Numbered from the stretch's first letter, positions 20,853 through 30,763 are shown. The stretch: DNA of 64,000 nucleotides from 66-474 sp035695065 (GCA_035695065.1 DASSEW010000063.1:7170-71169), one strand, 5' to 3'. Notes: generated by a model from the letters alone, not told the origin. Numbers and translations: made by a program.

Positions 20853-21773
20853 ATGCCCGAAGCTCCACGCATTTCACTGATCGGCGCACCGACCGACATC
20901 GGCGCGGCGGATCGCGGCGCGTCCATGGGCCCGGAGGCGTTGCGCGTGGCCGGACTGGCACAGGCGCTCTCCGCGCGCGGGCTGGAAGTGGTGGACGTGG
21001 GCAATCTCGGTGGCCCGATGAATCCGGTCGCGGAACCGCGCGACGGCTACCGGCACCTGGATCAGGTGGTCGCATGGAACACCGCCGTGAGGGATGCGGT
21101 GCTGGCGGAGCTTTCGCAGAATCGTTTGCCGATCCTGCTCGGCGGTGACCATTGCCTGGCGATCGGCTCGATCAGCGCGGTCGCCGCGCACTGCCGCAAG
21201 CACAGCCGCAAGCTGCGCGTGCTGTGGCTGGATGCGCACGCGGATTTCAATACCTCTGCGATCACGCCGTCCGGCAACATCCACGGGATGCCGGTGGCGT
21301 GCGTGTGCGGGCTGGGTCCGTCCGCGCTGACCACGCTGAGCGGCGAGGCGCCCGCGATACGCGCGTCCAACATCCGCCAGATCGGCATCCGCTCGGTCGA
21401 TGCGGGCGAGAAGAAGCTGGTGCACGACATCGGGCTGGAAATCCTCGACATGCGCTACATCGACGAGGTCGGGATGAGGCGCGCGATGACCGAGGCGCTG
21501 GCCGGCATGGATTCCAATACGCACCTGCACGTCAGCTTCGACGTGGATTTCCTCGATCCCGCCATCGCGCCGGGCGTGGGCACCACGGTGCCGGGCGGGC
21601 CGAATTACCGCGAGGCGCAGTTGTGCATGGAGATGATCGCCGACAGCGGCCGGCTGGCTTCGCTGGACGTGATGGAACTGAACCCGGCTTTCGACAACCA
21701 CAACCAGACCGCGAAACTGGCGGTGGACCTGATCGAAAGCCTGTTCGGGAAGTCCACGTTGATGCGGCGATAG
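20853..21773 (+). CDS. rocF: Arginase
   Basis: 306 residues. Hydrolyses L-arginine to ornithine and urea with a binuclear Mn centre. Metal ligands occur in the three classic motifs: LLGGDHCLAIGS (His), WLDAHADFNT (Asp, His, Asp) and SFDVDFLDP (two Asp). The N-terminal ISLIGAPTDIGAADRG and the substrate loop VNxS-like stretch (NTSAITPSGNIHGMP) fit true arginases rather than agmatinases. Monocistronic, downstream of the HPt gene. Confidence 0.93.
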   Translation: MPEAPRISLIGAPTDIGAADRGASMGPEALRVAGLAQALSARGLEVVDVGNLGGPMNPVAEPRDGYRHLDQVVAWNTAVRDAVLAELSQNRLPILLGGDHCLAIGSISAVAAHCRKHSRKLRVLWLDAHADFNTSAITPSGNIHGMPVACVCGLGPSALTTLSGEAPAIRASNIRQIGIRSVDAGEKKLVHDIGLEILDMRYIDEVGMRRAMTEALAGMDSNTHLHVSFDVDFLDPAIAPGVGTTVPGGPNYREAQLCMEMIADSGRLASLDVMELNPAFDNHNQTAKLAVDLIESLFGKSTLMRR

Positions 21774-21962
21774 TTTCCGCGATCGGTCGCGGTGGCGCAG
21801 ACTCGCCATACGCGACCGTTCTTCCGGCCGCGGGTACCGTTCGTCACGGCCAATTGTCAACAACTGTAACGCGCCCCCGGCGGTGGGCCGCTGCAGTGGT
21901 ATTAGCACGGCTCTTGCAGATTCCGGATAAACGCGCGAACGTGCGCGTGGCACACAGGGGAT

Positions 21963-23816
21963 ATGGCCGAGACGCCCGCCATTGATGACAGCATTGATGC
22001 CGTGCCCGGCCGCCGCCCGGGCACGGCACGCTGGGCCATGCGCCTCGCGATTCCGCTGCTGGTCGTCGGCACGCTGGCGCTGTTGCTGTTGATCGCGCTG
22101 GATTTCGCACAGCTGCCGATCAACGGCTGGCGGATCGTGCTGATCGCGATCGGCGTGCTGGGCCTGGCCGGCGCGGCCGCGGGCCTGGCGATGACCCGCC
22201 GCCGCCTGCGCCGCATGCGCGAGTTGATGCAATCCATCTGCGACGAAGGCCGCGACGCGATCTTCGTCAAGGACATGGACAGCCGCTACCGCTTCGCCAA
22301 CATCACCACCGCCTCGCTGTTCGGGCGCAAGGCCGCCGACGTGATCGGCCTGCGCGACGACGAACTGCTGGGCGTTGCCGACGCGGCCGCTTACCTGGAA
22401 AACGACCGCGTCTGCCTGCAGCGCGGCATCCCGACGCTGTTCCGCGAGAAGCAGGAAGTGCCGGGGCAGGGGGAGCGCAGCTTCCTGGTCACCAAGATGC
22501 CGCTGCACGATACGCGCGGCAACGTCACCGGCCTGCTCGGCATCGCGCGCGACATCACCGAGGAACTGGACCTGCGCCAGCTTGCCGAGCGCCGCGCCGA
22601 GGAAATGCGCGCGCTGTTCACCGGCAATCCGCTGCCGGTGCTGATCTTCGCGATCAACGACCTGCGCGTGCTGGATGCCAACCCCGCCGCGCTGCGCTGC
22701 TACGGCTACACCCGCGAGGACCTGCTGAAGCTCAGCCTGCCCGACCTGTGCGCCGGCGCGGATGCTTCGCGCTTGCGCGAAAACCTGCGCGCCAGCGCGC
22801 GCAAGCTGCCGGCCGGCAGCGTGCCCTACCGGCAGAAGCGCAAGAACGGCGAGGAGTTCGACGCCCAGACCGACACCGGCACGCTGCGCCACGACGGCGT
22901 CCCCGCGCGGCTGATGATCGTGCGCGATCTTTCCGGCGAGCGCCGCCTGCAGCAGGATGTGCACGAGAGCGAGCGCCGCTATGCGGACCTGGTCGAATCG
23001 GGCCTCGGCATGGTCTGGATGCACGACCTCGACGGCCGCCTGCTGCGCGTCAACGGTGCGATGGCGCAGGCGCTCGGTTACGAGCGCGAGGAATTGCTCG
23101 GCCGCAACCTGAGCGAATTCGTCGCCGAGGAATCGCAGGCGGTGTTCGACGAATACCTGGAGCGCACGCACAACCTGCGCCGCGATGCCGGCGTGATCCA
23201 CCTGACCGCCCGCAACGGCGAGCGCCGCGTCTGGCAGTACCGCAGCGTGTATTACCCGGATGCCGAGCCGCTGCCGTACGTGCTCGGTTCGGCGCAGGAC
23301 GTGACGCTGCGCCAGCAATACGAATCGCGCCTGCGCGAGCAGAACGTGCGCGATGCGCTCACCCAGTGCTACAACAGGCGCTATCTGGAGCTGTTCGCCG
23401 CGCGCGCGGCGCGCGAGCAGCGCTGGGGCTGCGTGGTGGTGGACATCGACCACTTCAAGCAGATCAACGACCGCCACGGCCACGATCGCGGCGACGAGGT
23501 GTTGCGCGAAGTCGCCGCACTGCTGCAACGCAATTCGCGCACCGGCGATGCGGTCGTGCGGCTGGGCGGCGACGAATTCGTGGTGCTGCTGGCGCAGGCT
23601 TCAGACCAGTCCGCACGCGACGTCACCGCGCGCCTCACCGCCGCCTCCGCCACCGCGGTGCCCGCCGCGTTCTCGCTCGGCTGGGCCGTGCGCGAAGGCG
23701 ACGAACCCCTGGAATCCACCCTGCGCCGCGCCGACAAGGCGCTGTTGCGCAACCGCCTCGAACAGCGCGGCTTGCGCGAAGAAGACCGTCCGCCGCCGCG
23801 GGATCGAGCGCATTGA
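21963..23816 (+). CDS. Membrane-bound PAS-GGDEF diguanylate cyclase
   Basis: 617 residues. Two N-terminal membrane helices (LAIPLLVVGTLALLLLIAL and a second near 60-78) precede three PAS modules (~95-205, 210-325, 335-455) and a GGDEF domain. The active site RLGGDEFVVLL is intact near residue 535, and an RTGD motif five residues upstream is a canonical RxxD inhibitory I-site. It should make c-di-GMP subject to product inhibition. No EAL or HD-GYP partner domain is present. Stands alone. Confidence 0.92.
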   Translation: MAETPAIDDSIDAVPGRRPGTARWAMRLAIPLLVVGTLALLLLIALDFAQLPINGWRIVLIAIGVLGLAGAAAGLAMTRRRLRRMRELMQSICDEGRDAIFVKDMDSRYRFANITTASLFGRKAADVIGLRDDELLGVADAAAYLENDRVCLQRGIPTLFREKQEVPGQGERSFLVTKMPLHDTRGNVTGLLGIARDITEELDLRQLAERRAEEMRALFTGNPLPVLIFAINDLRVLDANPAALRCYGYTREDLLKLSLPDLCAGADASRLRENLRASARKLPAGSVPYRQKRKNGEEFDAQTDTGTLRHDGVPARLMIVRDLSGERRLQQDVHESERRYADLVESGLGMVWMHDLDGRLLRVNGAMAQALGYEREELLGRNLSEFVAEESQAVFDEYLERTHNLRRDAGVIHLTARNGERRVWQYRSVYYPDAEPLPYVLGSAQDVTLRQQYESRLREQNVRDALTQCYNRRYLELFAARAAREQRWGCVVVDIDHFKQINDRHGHDRGDEVLREVAALLQRNSRTGDAVVRLGGDEFVVLLAQASDQSARDVTARLTAASATAVPAAFSLGWAVREGDEPLESTLRRADKALLRNRLEQRGLREEDRPPPRDRAH

Positions 23817-23873
23817 CGTGGACTGGTGCCGCGTGGACAACACGCGGTTCTGAGCTTGCGACTCCGCTCGCTC

Positions 23874-23914
23874 GTCATTCCGGACGCCGCGCAGCGGCGA
23901 TCCGGAATCCAGTG
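23874..23914. repeat. Half copy of the GTCATTCCGG repeat
   Basis: GTCATTCCGGACGCCGCGCA followed by GCGGCGATCCGGAATCC. It is the reverse complement of the right arm of the copy at 4641-4739. It sits between the convergent GGDEF and TonB-dependent receptor genes. The following 24-bp AT-rich run and CGGCGCGGGTTACTTT (about 23964) look like another degenerate dispersed repeat. Confidence 0.7.
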
Positions 23915-24019
23915 TCTTTGCTTTTCAAGCTTCGACATCCATGTCTTTTTCCGCGCCGTCCCACGGCGCGGGTTACTTTCCCCGAAAGGAATGTACCCGC
24001 GCGCTTTGCGCGCGTAAGC

Positions 24020-26155
24020 TTAGAAGCTCACCGATGCCCCGCCATAAATCGTCCGCCCCGGCGCGGGTTCGAGCCCGGTGCCGAACACGCGGTCGTAGTA
24101 GGTGCGGTCGGTGATGTTGGAGATGCCGCCCAGCAGTTTCAGGCACGGGGCGATCTGCCAGTCGGCGGCGAGGTCCACCACCGTGTACGCGGGGATCTTC
24201 GCCGGCAGGAACGCGTCGCCCGTTCCCTTCGACGCATCCGAATCCTGCCAGTACTGCGAAGCCACCGACGTCGCGGTGAGCGACACCTTGTAGTGCTTGT
24301 CCTCGCGCAGGGTGATGCCGCCCTTGAAGAGATAACGCGGCGAGAACGCCGGCACCTTGCCGATCTGCTGCGGGTTGTTGCTGCCGGTGAAGGTCGCGTT
24401 CAATAGCTGGATGTTCGCGAACGCTTCCAGGTGCCTGCCGTTGTTGGCGAAAGCCAGGAAGTCGTACGCGATCTCGCCTTCGAAGCCGCGATGGCGTGTG
24501 TCGCCGGTGTTAACGTTGATCACGTCGGTGGCGTTGATGTGCTCGGTCTCGATGCGATTCTTGAAATCGATCCAGAACAGGCTGGCGTCGTAATACAGGC
24601 CCGTCACCGGCGTGCCGTGCGCGCCGAGTTCATACGATAGCGACTTCGACGGATCGGCCACGTTGCCCGGCTGCAGGTTGGAGAAGGGCGACGCCACGTC
24701 GAAGTAGCGGATCGGCCGCCAGCCCTGGCTGACATTGAAATAGGTTTCGTTCTGGTGGCCGAAGTCGTTGCCGATGCCGATCCCGAACAGCGGCATCGTG
24801 CGCGTCACCGTCTCGTTGATCAGCGGCCGCGTCAGGAACGGCGGCTTGATGCTCTCGTCGATCGCGATCTTCTCGTGATCCAGCCGCACCGACGGCACGA
24901 TGTGGATTCGGTGCGGCAGGCGGAACACGTTCTCGGCGAACACCGACGCGTAATCGGAACTGCGCGCCTGGTTGAGGCGCGGCGTGCCGGAACGGTCGGT
25001 ACGCGAGACGGCCAGATCATCAGCCGTCCACTGCCGGAACGGCGCATCGGCGTGATAGATGGTGGTGCCGACGGTGAACGCATTGCCGCGTCCCCACTTG
25101 TGGCGCAGGCGCACGTCGGCCCCGGTGTAGCGGAACTGATCGTCCTGCAAGGTCGTGTTCGGAGGCGGCGGTTGCGGCGGCACGAAGCCGTTGGCCGCGC
25201 GCGAAGCCAGATCCTCGTAACCGGTCCACAGCTTGCCTTCCAGCAGCCAGTTGTCGGCGAAGTTGCGCTCGTGCGAAAGCACCAGCGTGTAGCGCTGCAC
25301 CCAGGTCCGGTTGTACGGCGAATTGGTCAGGTCGGGATCGGCCTGCCATTGCGGATAGCCGATGCGCCCGGCATCGCCCGCATCGGCGGTGTTCGCGTGC
25401 AGATCCAGCGCCCAGTGTTGCGTCGAATCCGGCGTGTAGCCGACGTGCGCGTCCACGCCACGCACCTGCCCGTTGGAGTTCTCGCGCTCGCCATCGGCGG
25501 TGCGGTAATAACCGGCAATGCGGTAATCCCAGTTGCCGTCCACGCCTTCCACTTCGTCGTAGCTGCCGAACAGCCCGTGGCTGCCAACGACATTTTCGCT
25601 GTAGCCGGCGAACGGCTTGGTCGTGGTCGGCTGGCGCGAGACGAAATTGATCACCGGCGCGACCTGAGGTCCGTACAGCAGGCTGGAACCTCCGCGGATC
25701 AATTCGATCTCCTGGATCTCCTGCGGCTGCGGGAAGTAGTAAAGCGTCGGGAATCCCATCCAGTCGCTCTCGATCGGAATGCCGTCCTGCAGCACCAGCA
25801 CGTACTCGGATTCCTGCGGATTGCCGATGCCGCGATAGCTGAGATTGAATTGCGTCGGGCTGCTCTGCTCGGACACCATCACGCCCGGCGAACGCACGAA
25901 CAACTGCTGCACGTTGTTGTCGACGATGGTCGGCACGTGATCCATTTTGGTCACCGTGGTCTTCTTGGTGACGGTGATGCGCGCGCCGTCCACTTCCGGC
26001 ATCTGGTGTTCGAGCTTCGCCGGCGGCTCGTCCTTGCGCAGGCCGTACACGTCCACCTGCGGCAGCGGCTGCGGCGGCGTTTCCTGCGCGAAAGCGAACG
26101 CAGGCGCGAGCAGCAATGCCAAGGTGATGGCGCGGGGCAGCGTCGATCGGGACAT
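24020..26155 (-). CDS. TonB-dependent outer-membrane receptor, FecA-like
   Basis: 711 residues from the ATG at 26155. A signal peptide (AITLALLLAPAFAFA) is followed by a short N-terminal region without the FecA signalling domain, a plug domain (FNLSYRGIGNPQESEYVLVL, IELIRGGSSLLYGPQVAPVI) and a 22-strand-type barrel ending in Phe (YGGASVSF). The plug resembles ferric dicitrate receptors, so iron-chelate import is the best guess. No fec transport or regulatory genes are adjacent. Monocistronic. Confidence 0.85.
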   Translation of the reverse strand: MSRSTLPRAITLALLLAPAFAFAQETPPQPLPQVDVYGLRKDEPPAKLEHQMPEVDGARITVTKKTTVTKMDHVPTIVDNNVQQLFVRSPGVMVSEQSSPTQFNLSYRGIGNPQESEYVLVLQDGIPIESDWMGFPTLYYFPQPQEIQEIELIRGGSSLLYGPQVAPVINFVSRQPTTTKPFAGYSENVVGSHGLFGSYDEVEGVDGNWDYRIAGYYRTADGERENSNGQVRGVDAHVGYTPDSTQHWALDLHANTADAGDAGRIGYPQWQADPDLTNSPYNRTWVQRYTLVLSHERNFADNWLLEGKLWTGYEDLASRAANGFVPPQPPPPNTTLQDDQFRYTGADVRLRHKWGRGNAFTVGTTIYHADAPFRQWTADDLAVSRTDRSGTPRLNQARSSDYASVFAENVFRLPHRIHIVPSVRLDHEKIAIDESIKPPFLTRPLINETVTRTMPLFGIGIGNDFGHQNETYFNVSQGWRPIRYFDVASPFSNLQPGNVADPSKSLSYELGAHGTPVTGLYYDASLFWIDFKNRIETEHINATDVINVNTGDTRHRGFEGEIAYDFLAFANNGRHLEAFANIQLLNATFTGSNNPQQIGKVPAFSPRYLFKGGITLREDKHYKVSLTATSVASQYWQDSDASKGTGDAFLPAKIPAYTVVDLAADWQIAPCLKLLGGISNITDRTYYDRVFGTGLEPAPGRTIYGGASVSF

Positions 26156-26429
26156 GCGGTGATCTGTCGTTTGGATTGGCCGCCAATCTAGCAGCCTCGC
26201 CGTGCACGGCCATAGGCACAAAGGCATGGGCACGGGCTCGGTTAAACTGCGCGTTTGTTTTTGCGATCGTCCGTGATCGCTGCTCCACCCGGCTCGCCAT
26301 CTGTAGGCTTCCGTACAATCTCGACCAGAAGCGGCCACGGAGCTCTTTGCCATGGATGGCAGCTTTGGCCGCACTCCTGAAGAACAGCATGCTCCGAATC
26401 AGTTGGCTTCGAGGTCTGATGCCCCACTT

Positions 26430-27872
26430 ATGAAAACCCGCGTCCTTACCGGCATCACCACTTCCGGCACGCCGCATCTGGGCAATTACGTCGGCGCGAT
26501 CCGGCCGGCCATCGCCGCCAGCCGGCGCGACGATACCGATGCGTTCTTCTTCCTCGCCGACTACCACGCGCTGATCAAGTGCGACGATCCCGCGCGCGTG
26601 GCGCGCTCGCGGCTGGAGATCGCGGCGACGTGGCTGGCCTGCGGGCTCGATCCGCAACGCGTCACGTTCTACCGGCAATCCGACATCCCGGAAATCCCGG
26701 AGCTCACCTGGCTGCTGACGTGCGTCGCGGCGAAGGGCTTGATGAATCGCGCGCACGCCTACAAGGCGGCGGTGGATGCGAACACCGCGAGCGGCGAAGA
26801 CCCGGACGCGGGCATCAACCTCGGCTTGTACTCGTACCCGGTGCTGATGGCCGCGGACATCCTGATTTTCAACGCCCACCAGGTGCCGGTCGGGCGCGAC
26901 CAGGTGCAGCACATCGAGATGACGCGCGACATCGGCCAGCGTTTCAACCACATCTACGGCAAGGCCTGGCGCGCGGCGAGCGGGCAAAAAGGCGATCCGT
27001 TCGTGCTGCCGGACGTGGTGCTGGAGGAGCGCGTGGCGACATTGCCGGGCTTGGACGGCCGCAAGATGAGCAAGAGCTACGACAACACCGTGCCGCTGTT
27101 CGAGGGCGGTGCCAAGGCGACGCGCGAGGCAATCGCGAAGATCGTCACCGATTCGCGCGAACCGGGCGAGCCGAAGGACCCGGACAGCTCTTCGTTGTAT
27201 GCGATCTATCGCGCGTTCGCGTCCGAGTCCGACGCGGCGGCTTATCGCGAATCGTTGCGACAGGGCCTGGGCTGGGGCGAGGCAAAACAGAAACTCGCCG
27301 CGCTGATCGAATCGGAACTCGGCGACGCGCGTGAAAAGTACGCGCGGCTGATGGCGCACCCGGACGAGATCGAAGACATCCTGCGCGAAGGCGCGAAGAA
27401 GGCACGCGCGATCGCGACGCCACTGGTGCAGCAGTTGCGCGAGGCGGTGGGCCTGGGCTCTTTGGCAAGCTCTAGCACGAATCGCCCCCACCCCAACCCT
27501 CCCCCGCGTGCGGGGGAGGGAGACGAGCGCGCAGCGCGAGTGGGAGGGGGGCAATCCGCCTTGAAGGCGGCAAAGCGCGCGCGCATCGTCAGCTTCCGCG
27601 ACGCGGAAGGCTTCCGCTTCCGCCTGTTTTCGGCCGAGGGCGAAGAGCTGCTGTTGTCGAATGCATTCGGGGATCCCAAGCGCACCGGCGAGATCACGCG
27701 CGCGCTGCTTGCGGCGGATGCGGCGCCGGTCACCGAAGCCGTGGGCGCCACGCGCTACGCTTTGTTGCTGGATGGCGAGCGCATTGCGCTCAGCCCGGCT
27801 TACGCCGATGCGCTCGAACGCGATGCCGCCCTCGGCACGTTGATGGGTGCGTTGGAATCGTTGAGGTCCTGA
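26430..27872 (+). CDS. trpS: Tryptophanyl-tRNA synthetase with C-terminal extension
   Basis: 480 residues from the ATG at 26430. Class I synthetase: TSGTPHLGNYVGAIRP contains the HIGH-equivalent and GRKMSKSYDN the KMSKS loop. The catalytic core ends near residue 350. A C-terminal domain of about 105 residues (RIVSFRDAEGFRFRLFSAEG and onward) resembles the DUF1508-like extension seen in Xanthomonadales TrpS. Between the two, residues ~352-375 (RPHPNPPPRAGEG) are encoded by an in-frame CT-rich hairpin repeat and are probably a disordered linker. Confidence 0.93.
   Translation: MKTRVLTGITTSGTPHLGNYVGAIRPAIAASRRDDTDAFFFLADYHALIKCDDPARVARSRLEIAATWLACGLDPQRVTFYRQSDIPEIPELTWLLTCVAAKGLMNRAHAYKAAVDANTASGEDPDAGINLGLYSYPVLMAADILIFNAHQVPVGRDQVQHIEMTRDIGQRFNHIYGKAWRAASGQKGDPFVLPDVVLEERVATLPGLDGRKMSKSYDNTVPLFEGGAKATREAIAKIVTDSREPGEPKDPDSSSLYAIYRAFASESDAAAYRESLRQGLGWGEAKQKLAALIESELGDAREKYARLMAHPDEIEDILREGAKKARAIATPLVQQLREAVGLGSLASSSTNRPHPNPPPRAGEGDERAARVGGGQSALKAAKRARIVSFRDAEGFRFRLFSAEGEELLLSNAFGDPKRTGEITRALLAADAAPVTEAVGATRYALLLDGERIALSPAYADALERDAALGTLMGALESLRS
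27485..27551. repeat. Solo CT-rich hairpin repeat inside trpS
   Basis: CCCCCACCCCAACCC, then a hairpin CCTCCCCCGCGTGCGGGGGAGG and a downstream GTGGGAGGGGGG arm. It matches the repeat that borders the DUF559 genes at 38741 and 56415. It lies in frame in trpS and encodes the peptide RPHPNPPPRAGEG between the catalytic core and the C-terminal domain. Confidence 0.85.
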
Positions 27873-27875
27873 ATC

Positions 27876-28175
27876 ATGCCCCTGCTTGCGGTGTTGCTGC
27901 TCGGCCCGTGGCTGGCCGTGCTCGCCTGGTTGTACTGGCTGTACGTGCGCCGCACCTTCGGTGCGCATACGCGCGCGAGCTTCGATGCTGCGATCCTTGT
28001 GCTTGCGGGCGTCGCCGCGATCGCCGCTGCCGAGATCGCCTACGTGATGGAATCCGGCGTCGCCGGTGCGATCTGGAAGCAGGTCGCCGCGGTGCTCGCT
28101 TCCTATGCGGCCTTCAGCGTCGTGCTCGCATGCGGACTGGCGCGGCACGCATGGTTGCACCGTCGCCGCGCATGA
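27876..28175 (+). CDS. Small three-helix membrane protein
   Basis: 99 residues, starting 3 bp after the trpS stop, so probably co-transcribed. Three hydrophobic segments (LLAVLLLGPWLAVLAWLYWL; AILVLAGVAAIAAAEIAYV; VLASYAAFSVVLACGLA) and a basic tail HAWLHRRRA. No family recognised; a linked function with TrpS is not implied. Confidence 0.65.
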   Translation: MPLLAVLLLGPWLAVLAWLYWLYVRRTFGAHTRASFDAAILVLAGVAAIAAAEIAYVMESGVAGAIWKQVAAVLASYAAFSVVLACGLARHAWLHRRRA

Positions 28176-28299
28176 CTTCCGGCTGCGGCTCCGCATGACT
28201 TCCGCCCCTCGGCGCGATTAAACGCATCGGCTAGTTTGCGCATCCATACCGATACGCGAATCTGTGGGCTCCGAATCACCGCATCGCTACACGGCTCTT

Positions 28300-28320
28300 G
28301 CCCCCTTGAGTCAAGGGGGC
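28300..28320. repeat. CCCCCTT hairpin
   Basis: A perfect inverted repeat (GCCCCCTTGA with TCAAGGGGGC) followed by GATCA, as in the hairpin at 11640. It lies in the 275-bp gap between the small membrane protein and the DUF5916 gene. Nothing else was recognised in that gap apart from a purine-rich stretch at about 28380-28415. Confidence 0.55.
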
Positions 28321-28450
28321 GATCAAATCCTGCGCAGCAAGGTTTGATGGGGGGTGTGGAAGCATGGTGACGTGAGCGGCACGAGAAACGAACAGAAAAA
28401 GATTTTGGTTTCCTCAGAGTCGCGTTCCGCGTGCGGCTCACGAATGCGGA

Positions 28451-30697
28451 ATGGACCGGATGCGTTTTCGCCTCGTACTCGCCTGCCTCGCGCTGTTCGC
28501 CACGCCGGCATGGGCCATCACCATCGATGGCCACATCGACCCGGCCGAATGGCAGGGCGCGCGGCACATCACCGACTTCCGCCAGACCCAGCCATTGACC
28601 GGCAAGCCCGCGCAGTACCCGGTGGAGGCGTGGGTGCTGGCGACGCCAAAGGGACTGGCCGTGGCCATGCGCGTGACGCAGCCGCCGGGCGTCCCGCGCA
28701 CCGCGCAGCGCGTGCAGCGGGATTTCCGCGACCAGGTGGATCGCGTGAATGTCGAAATCGACTTCAACGGCGACGGCCGTACCGGCTACGACTTCGCGGT
28801 GGCTTCCACCGGCGCCATCGACGACGAGGTCATCACCAACGAGAACAACTTCAATCCCGACTGGGACGGCATCTGGCAGCACGCGGTGAGCCAGGATGCG
28901 CAAGGCTGGTCGGTGGAAATCCTGATCCCGTGGTACACCGCGCCCATGCACGCGGCGCGCGACGGCACGCGCACGATCGGCCTCTATCTGGATCGCGTGA
29001 TCGCGGCGACCGGCGAGCGCGCGGCCTGGCCCGCGATTTCCTACCAGCAGCCCCGCTATCTCTCCGCATTCGAGCGCATCGAGGTGCCGGCCTACAGCCA
29101 GGCGCTGCTCGCGGTGACGCCGTACGTTTCCGCGCTGTACGACAACGTGCATCACTCGGGCGGGTTCACCGAAGGCGCGGACCTGTTCTGGAAGCCGAAC
29201 GGGCAGTTCCAGTTGACCGCGACCTTGAATCCCGATTTCGGCCAGGTCGAAAGCGACGACCTGGTGGTGAACTTCAGCGCGACCGAAACCTACTTCAGCG
29301 ACAAGCGGCCGTTCTTCACCGAGAACCAGGGCATCTTCGATTTCAGCCTGCTGGACGACAACAGCCAGCTCGTTTACACCCGCAGGGTGGGCGGTCCGGC
29401 CGATGACGGCAACGGGGCCGGTGACATCGATGCCGCGGTGAAATTCAACGGCAGCATCGGCACGACCAGTTATGGCGTGCTCGCCGCCGACGAACGCGGC
29501 GATGCCGGCCGCACCTTCGGCGCGCTGCGCGTGGTGCACGATTTCGGCGACCAGAGCTTGGGGCTGATGCTGACGCGCGTGGATCATCCGTTTCTCGATC
29601 GCACCGCGACCGTGCTGGGCGTGGATCACCACTGGCATCCGACCGATCGCCTCACCCTCGGCACCAACGTGGTCGGCACCGACATCGATCAATCCGGGCA
29701 GGCCGTGCAGGGCTTCGGCGCGACGTTCCTGGCCGACTACGAGATGGATGACGGCTGGCGCCAGCAATGGCTCGGCATGCATTTCGACGACAAGTTCCAG
29801 GTCAACGACTTCGGCTACCTCGAGCGCAACAACTTCGATTACCTGCACTGGGAAGTGCGCAAGCGCATCACCGATTTCGCCGCCGATTCCCGCTACGCCG
29901 ACCAGGACTGGCATTTCAGGATCGACGCTCTCGACAACGACGATCGCCACCTGGAGCTGCGCCGCGAGCTGCGCGTCAACGTCAACAGCGACCTGCGCGA
30001 CGGCAGCAACGAGTTCGCGCAGGTCAACATCGACAGCGCGGGCTGGGACGACCTGCTGACGCGCGGCCACAACGCGCTGCACCTGCCGCCATCCATCAAC
30101 ACGCACTGGGAGCACACCAGCCCCCGCCACGGCAACTGGGCGTACAAGACGCAGGTGGAGTTCTACGGCAACGCGCTCACGAACGACCGCCGCTGGGGTT
30201 ACGACTTCAAGTTCATACCCACGTATTTCGTCAGCGATACCTTCAGCTTCTACGCCGGCCCGTACTACGAGCACACGCCGGACTGGCTGATCTGGCAACA
30301 CGACAACCTGATCGGCGAATTCGACCAGCACACGCTGGAACTGGATTCGGGTTTCGACTGGTACATCGGCGATCGCTCGGAGCTGCGCCTGAAACTGCAG
30401 GCGATCGGCCTGGACGCACGCATCCGCGGCGCCTACGAAGTGGCCGCGAACGGCGCGGCGATTCCCAGCGACGAGCCGGTCAACGACTTCCGCTTGCGCC
30501 AGCTCGGCGCGCAGTTGCGCTATCGCTATGAGCTCGCGCCGCTGTCGTACCTGTACGTGGTGTACGGGCGGGGCGGCTACGCACTGGACGACATGTTCGG
30601 CGGGGTGCCCGGCGCGCCATCACAGCTCGGGAACGCGTTCTTGCTGCGCGACGACGAGCAGATCCTGGTGAAGCTGGATTACCGGTTCGAGTTGTAG
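28451..30697 (+). CDS. DUF5916 outer-membrane protein with N-terminal CBM9-like domain
   Basis: 748 residues (an ATG at 28460 would give a cleaner signal peptide, LVLACLALFATPAWA). Residues ~24-200 form a CBM9-like sandwich (ITIDGHIDPAEWQGA, VNVEIDFNGDGRTGYDF, WSVEILIPWYT). The rest is DUF5916: ATLNPDFGQVESDDLVVNFS and KRPFFTENQGIF, then barrel-like alternating strands ending RFEL. Probably an outer-membrane or periplasmic beta-barrel of unknown substrate. The TAG stop is supplied by the first bases of a GTAGGGCGGGC repeat. Confidence 0.85.
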   Translation: MDRMRFRLVLACLALFATPAWAITIDGHIDPAEWQGARHITDFRQTQPLTGKPAQYPVEAWVLATPKGLAVAMRVTQPPGVPRTAQRVQRDFRDQVDRVNVEIDFNGDGRTGYDFAVASTGAIDDEVITNENNFNPDWDGIWQHAVSQDAQGWSVEILIPWYTAPMHAARDGTRTIGLYLDRVIAATGERAAWPAISYQQPRYLSAFERIEVPAYSQALLAVTPYVSALYDNVHHSGGFTEGADLFWKPNGQFQLTATLNPDFGQVESDDLVVNFSATETYFSDKRPFFTENQGIFDFSLLDDNSQLVYTRRVGGPADDGNGAGDIDAAVKFNGSIGTTSYGVLAADERGDAGRTFGALRVVHDFGDQSLGLMLTRVDHPFLDRTATVLGVDHHWHPTDRLTLGTNVVGTDIDQSGQAVQGFGATFLADYEMDDGWRQQWLGMHFDDKFQVNDFGYLERNNFDYLHWEVRKRITDFAADSRYADQDWHFRIDALDNDDRHLELRRELRVNVNSDLRDGSNEFAQVNIDSAGWDDLLTRGHNALHLPPSINTHWEHTSPRHGNWAYKTQVEFYGNALTNDRRWGYDFKFIPTYFVSDTFSFYAGPYYEHTPDWLIWQHDNLIGEFDQHTLELDSGFDWYIGDRSELRLKLQAIGLDARIRGAYEVAANGAAIPSDEPVNDFRLRQLGAQLRYRYELAPLSYLYVVYGRGGYALDDMFGGVPGAPSQLGNAFLLRDDEQILVKLDYRFEL

Positions 30698-30714
30698 GGC
30701 GGGCATTGCCCGCC
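30694..30714. repeat. GTAGGGCGGGC hairpin repeat
   Basis: GTAGGGCGGGCATTGCCCGCC, a single palindrome at the end of the DUF5916 gene; bases 30695-30697 are that gene's stop codon. It lies between convergent genes (DUF5916 and the E2 gene). Confidence 0.85.
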
Positions 30715-30763
30715 GAATATCCGTTCGGCAGGCTGTGTCCGCCGAGGCTTCGCTCCGGTCCGG

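Noticed and set aside
27876..28175. Small membrane protein after trpS as a toxin or holin
   Set aside because: Three helices and a basic tail are too unspecific; there is no antitoxin-like or lysis partner.
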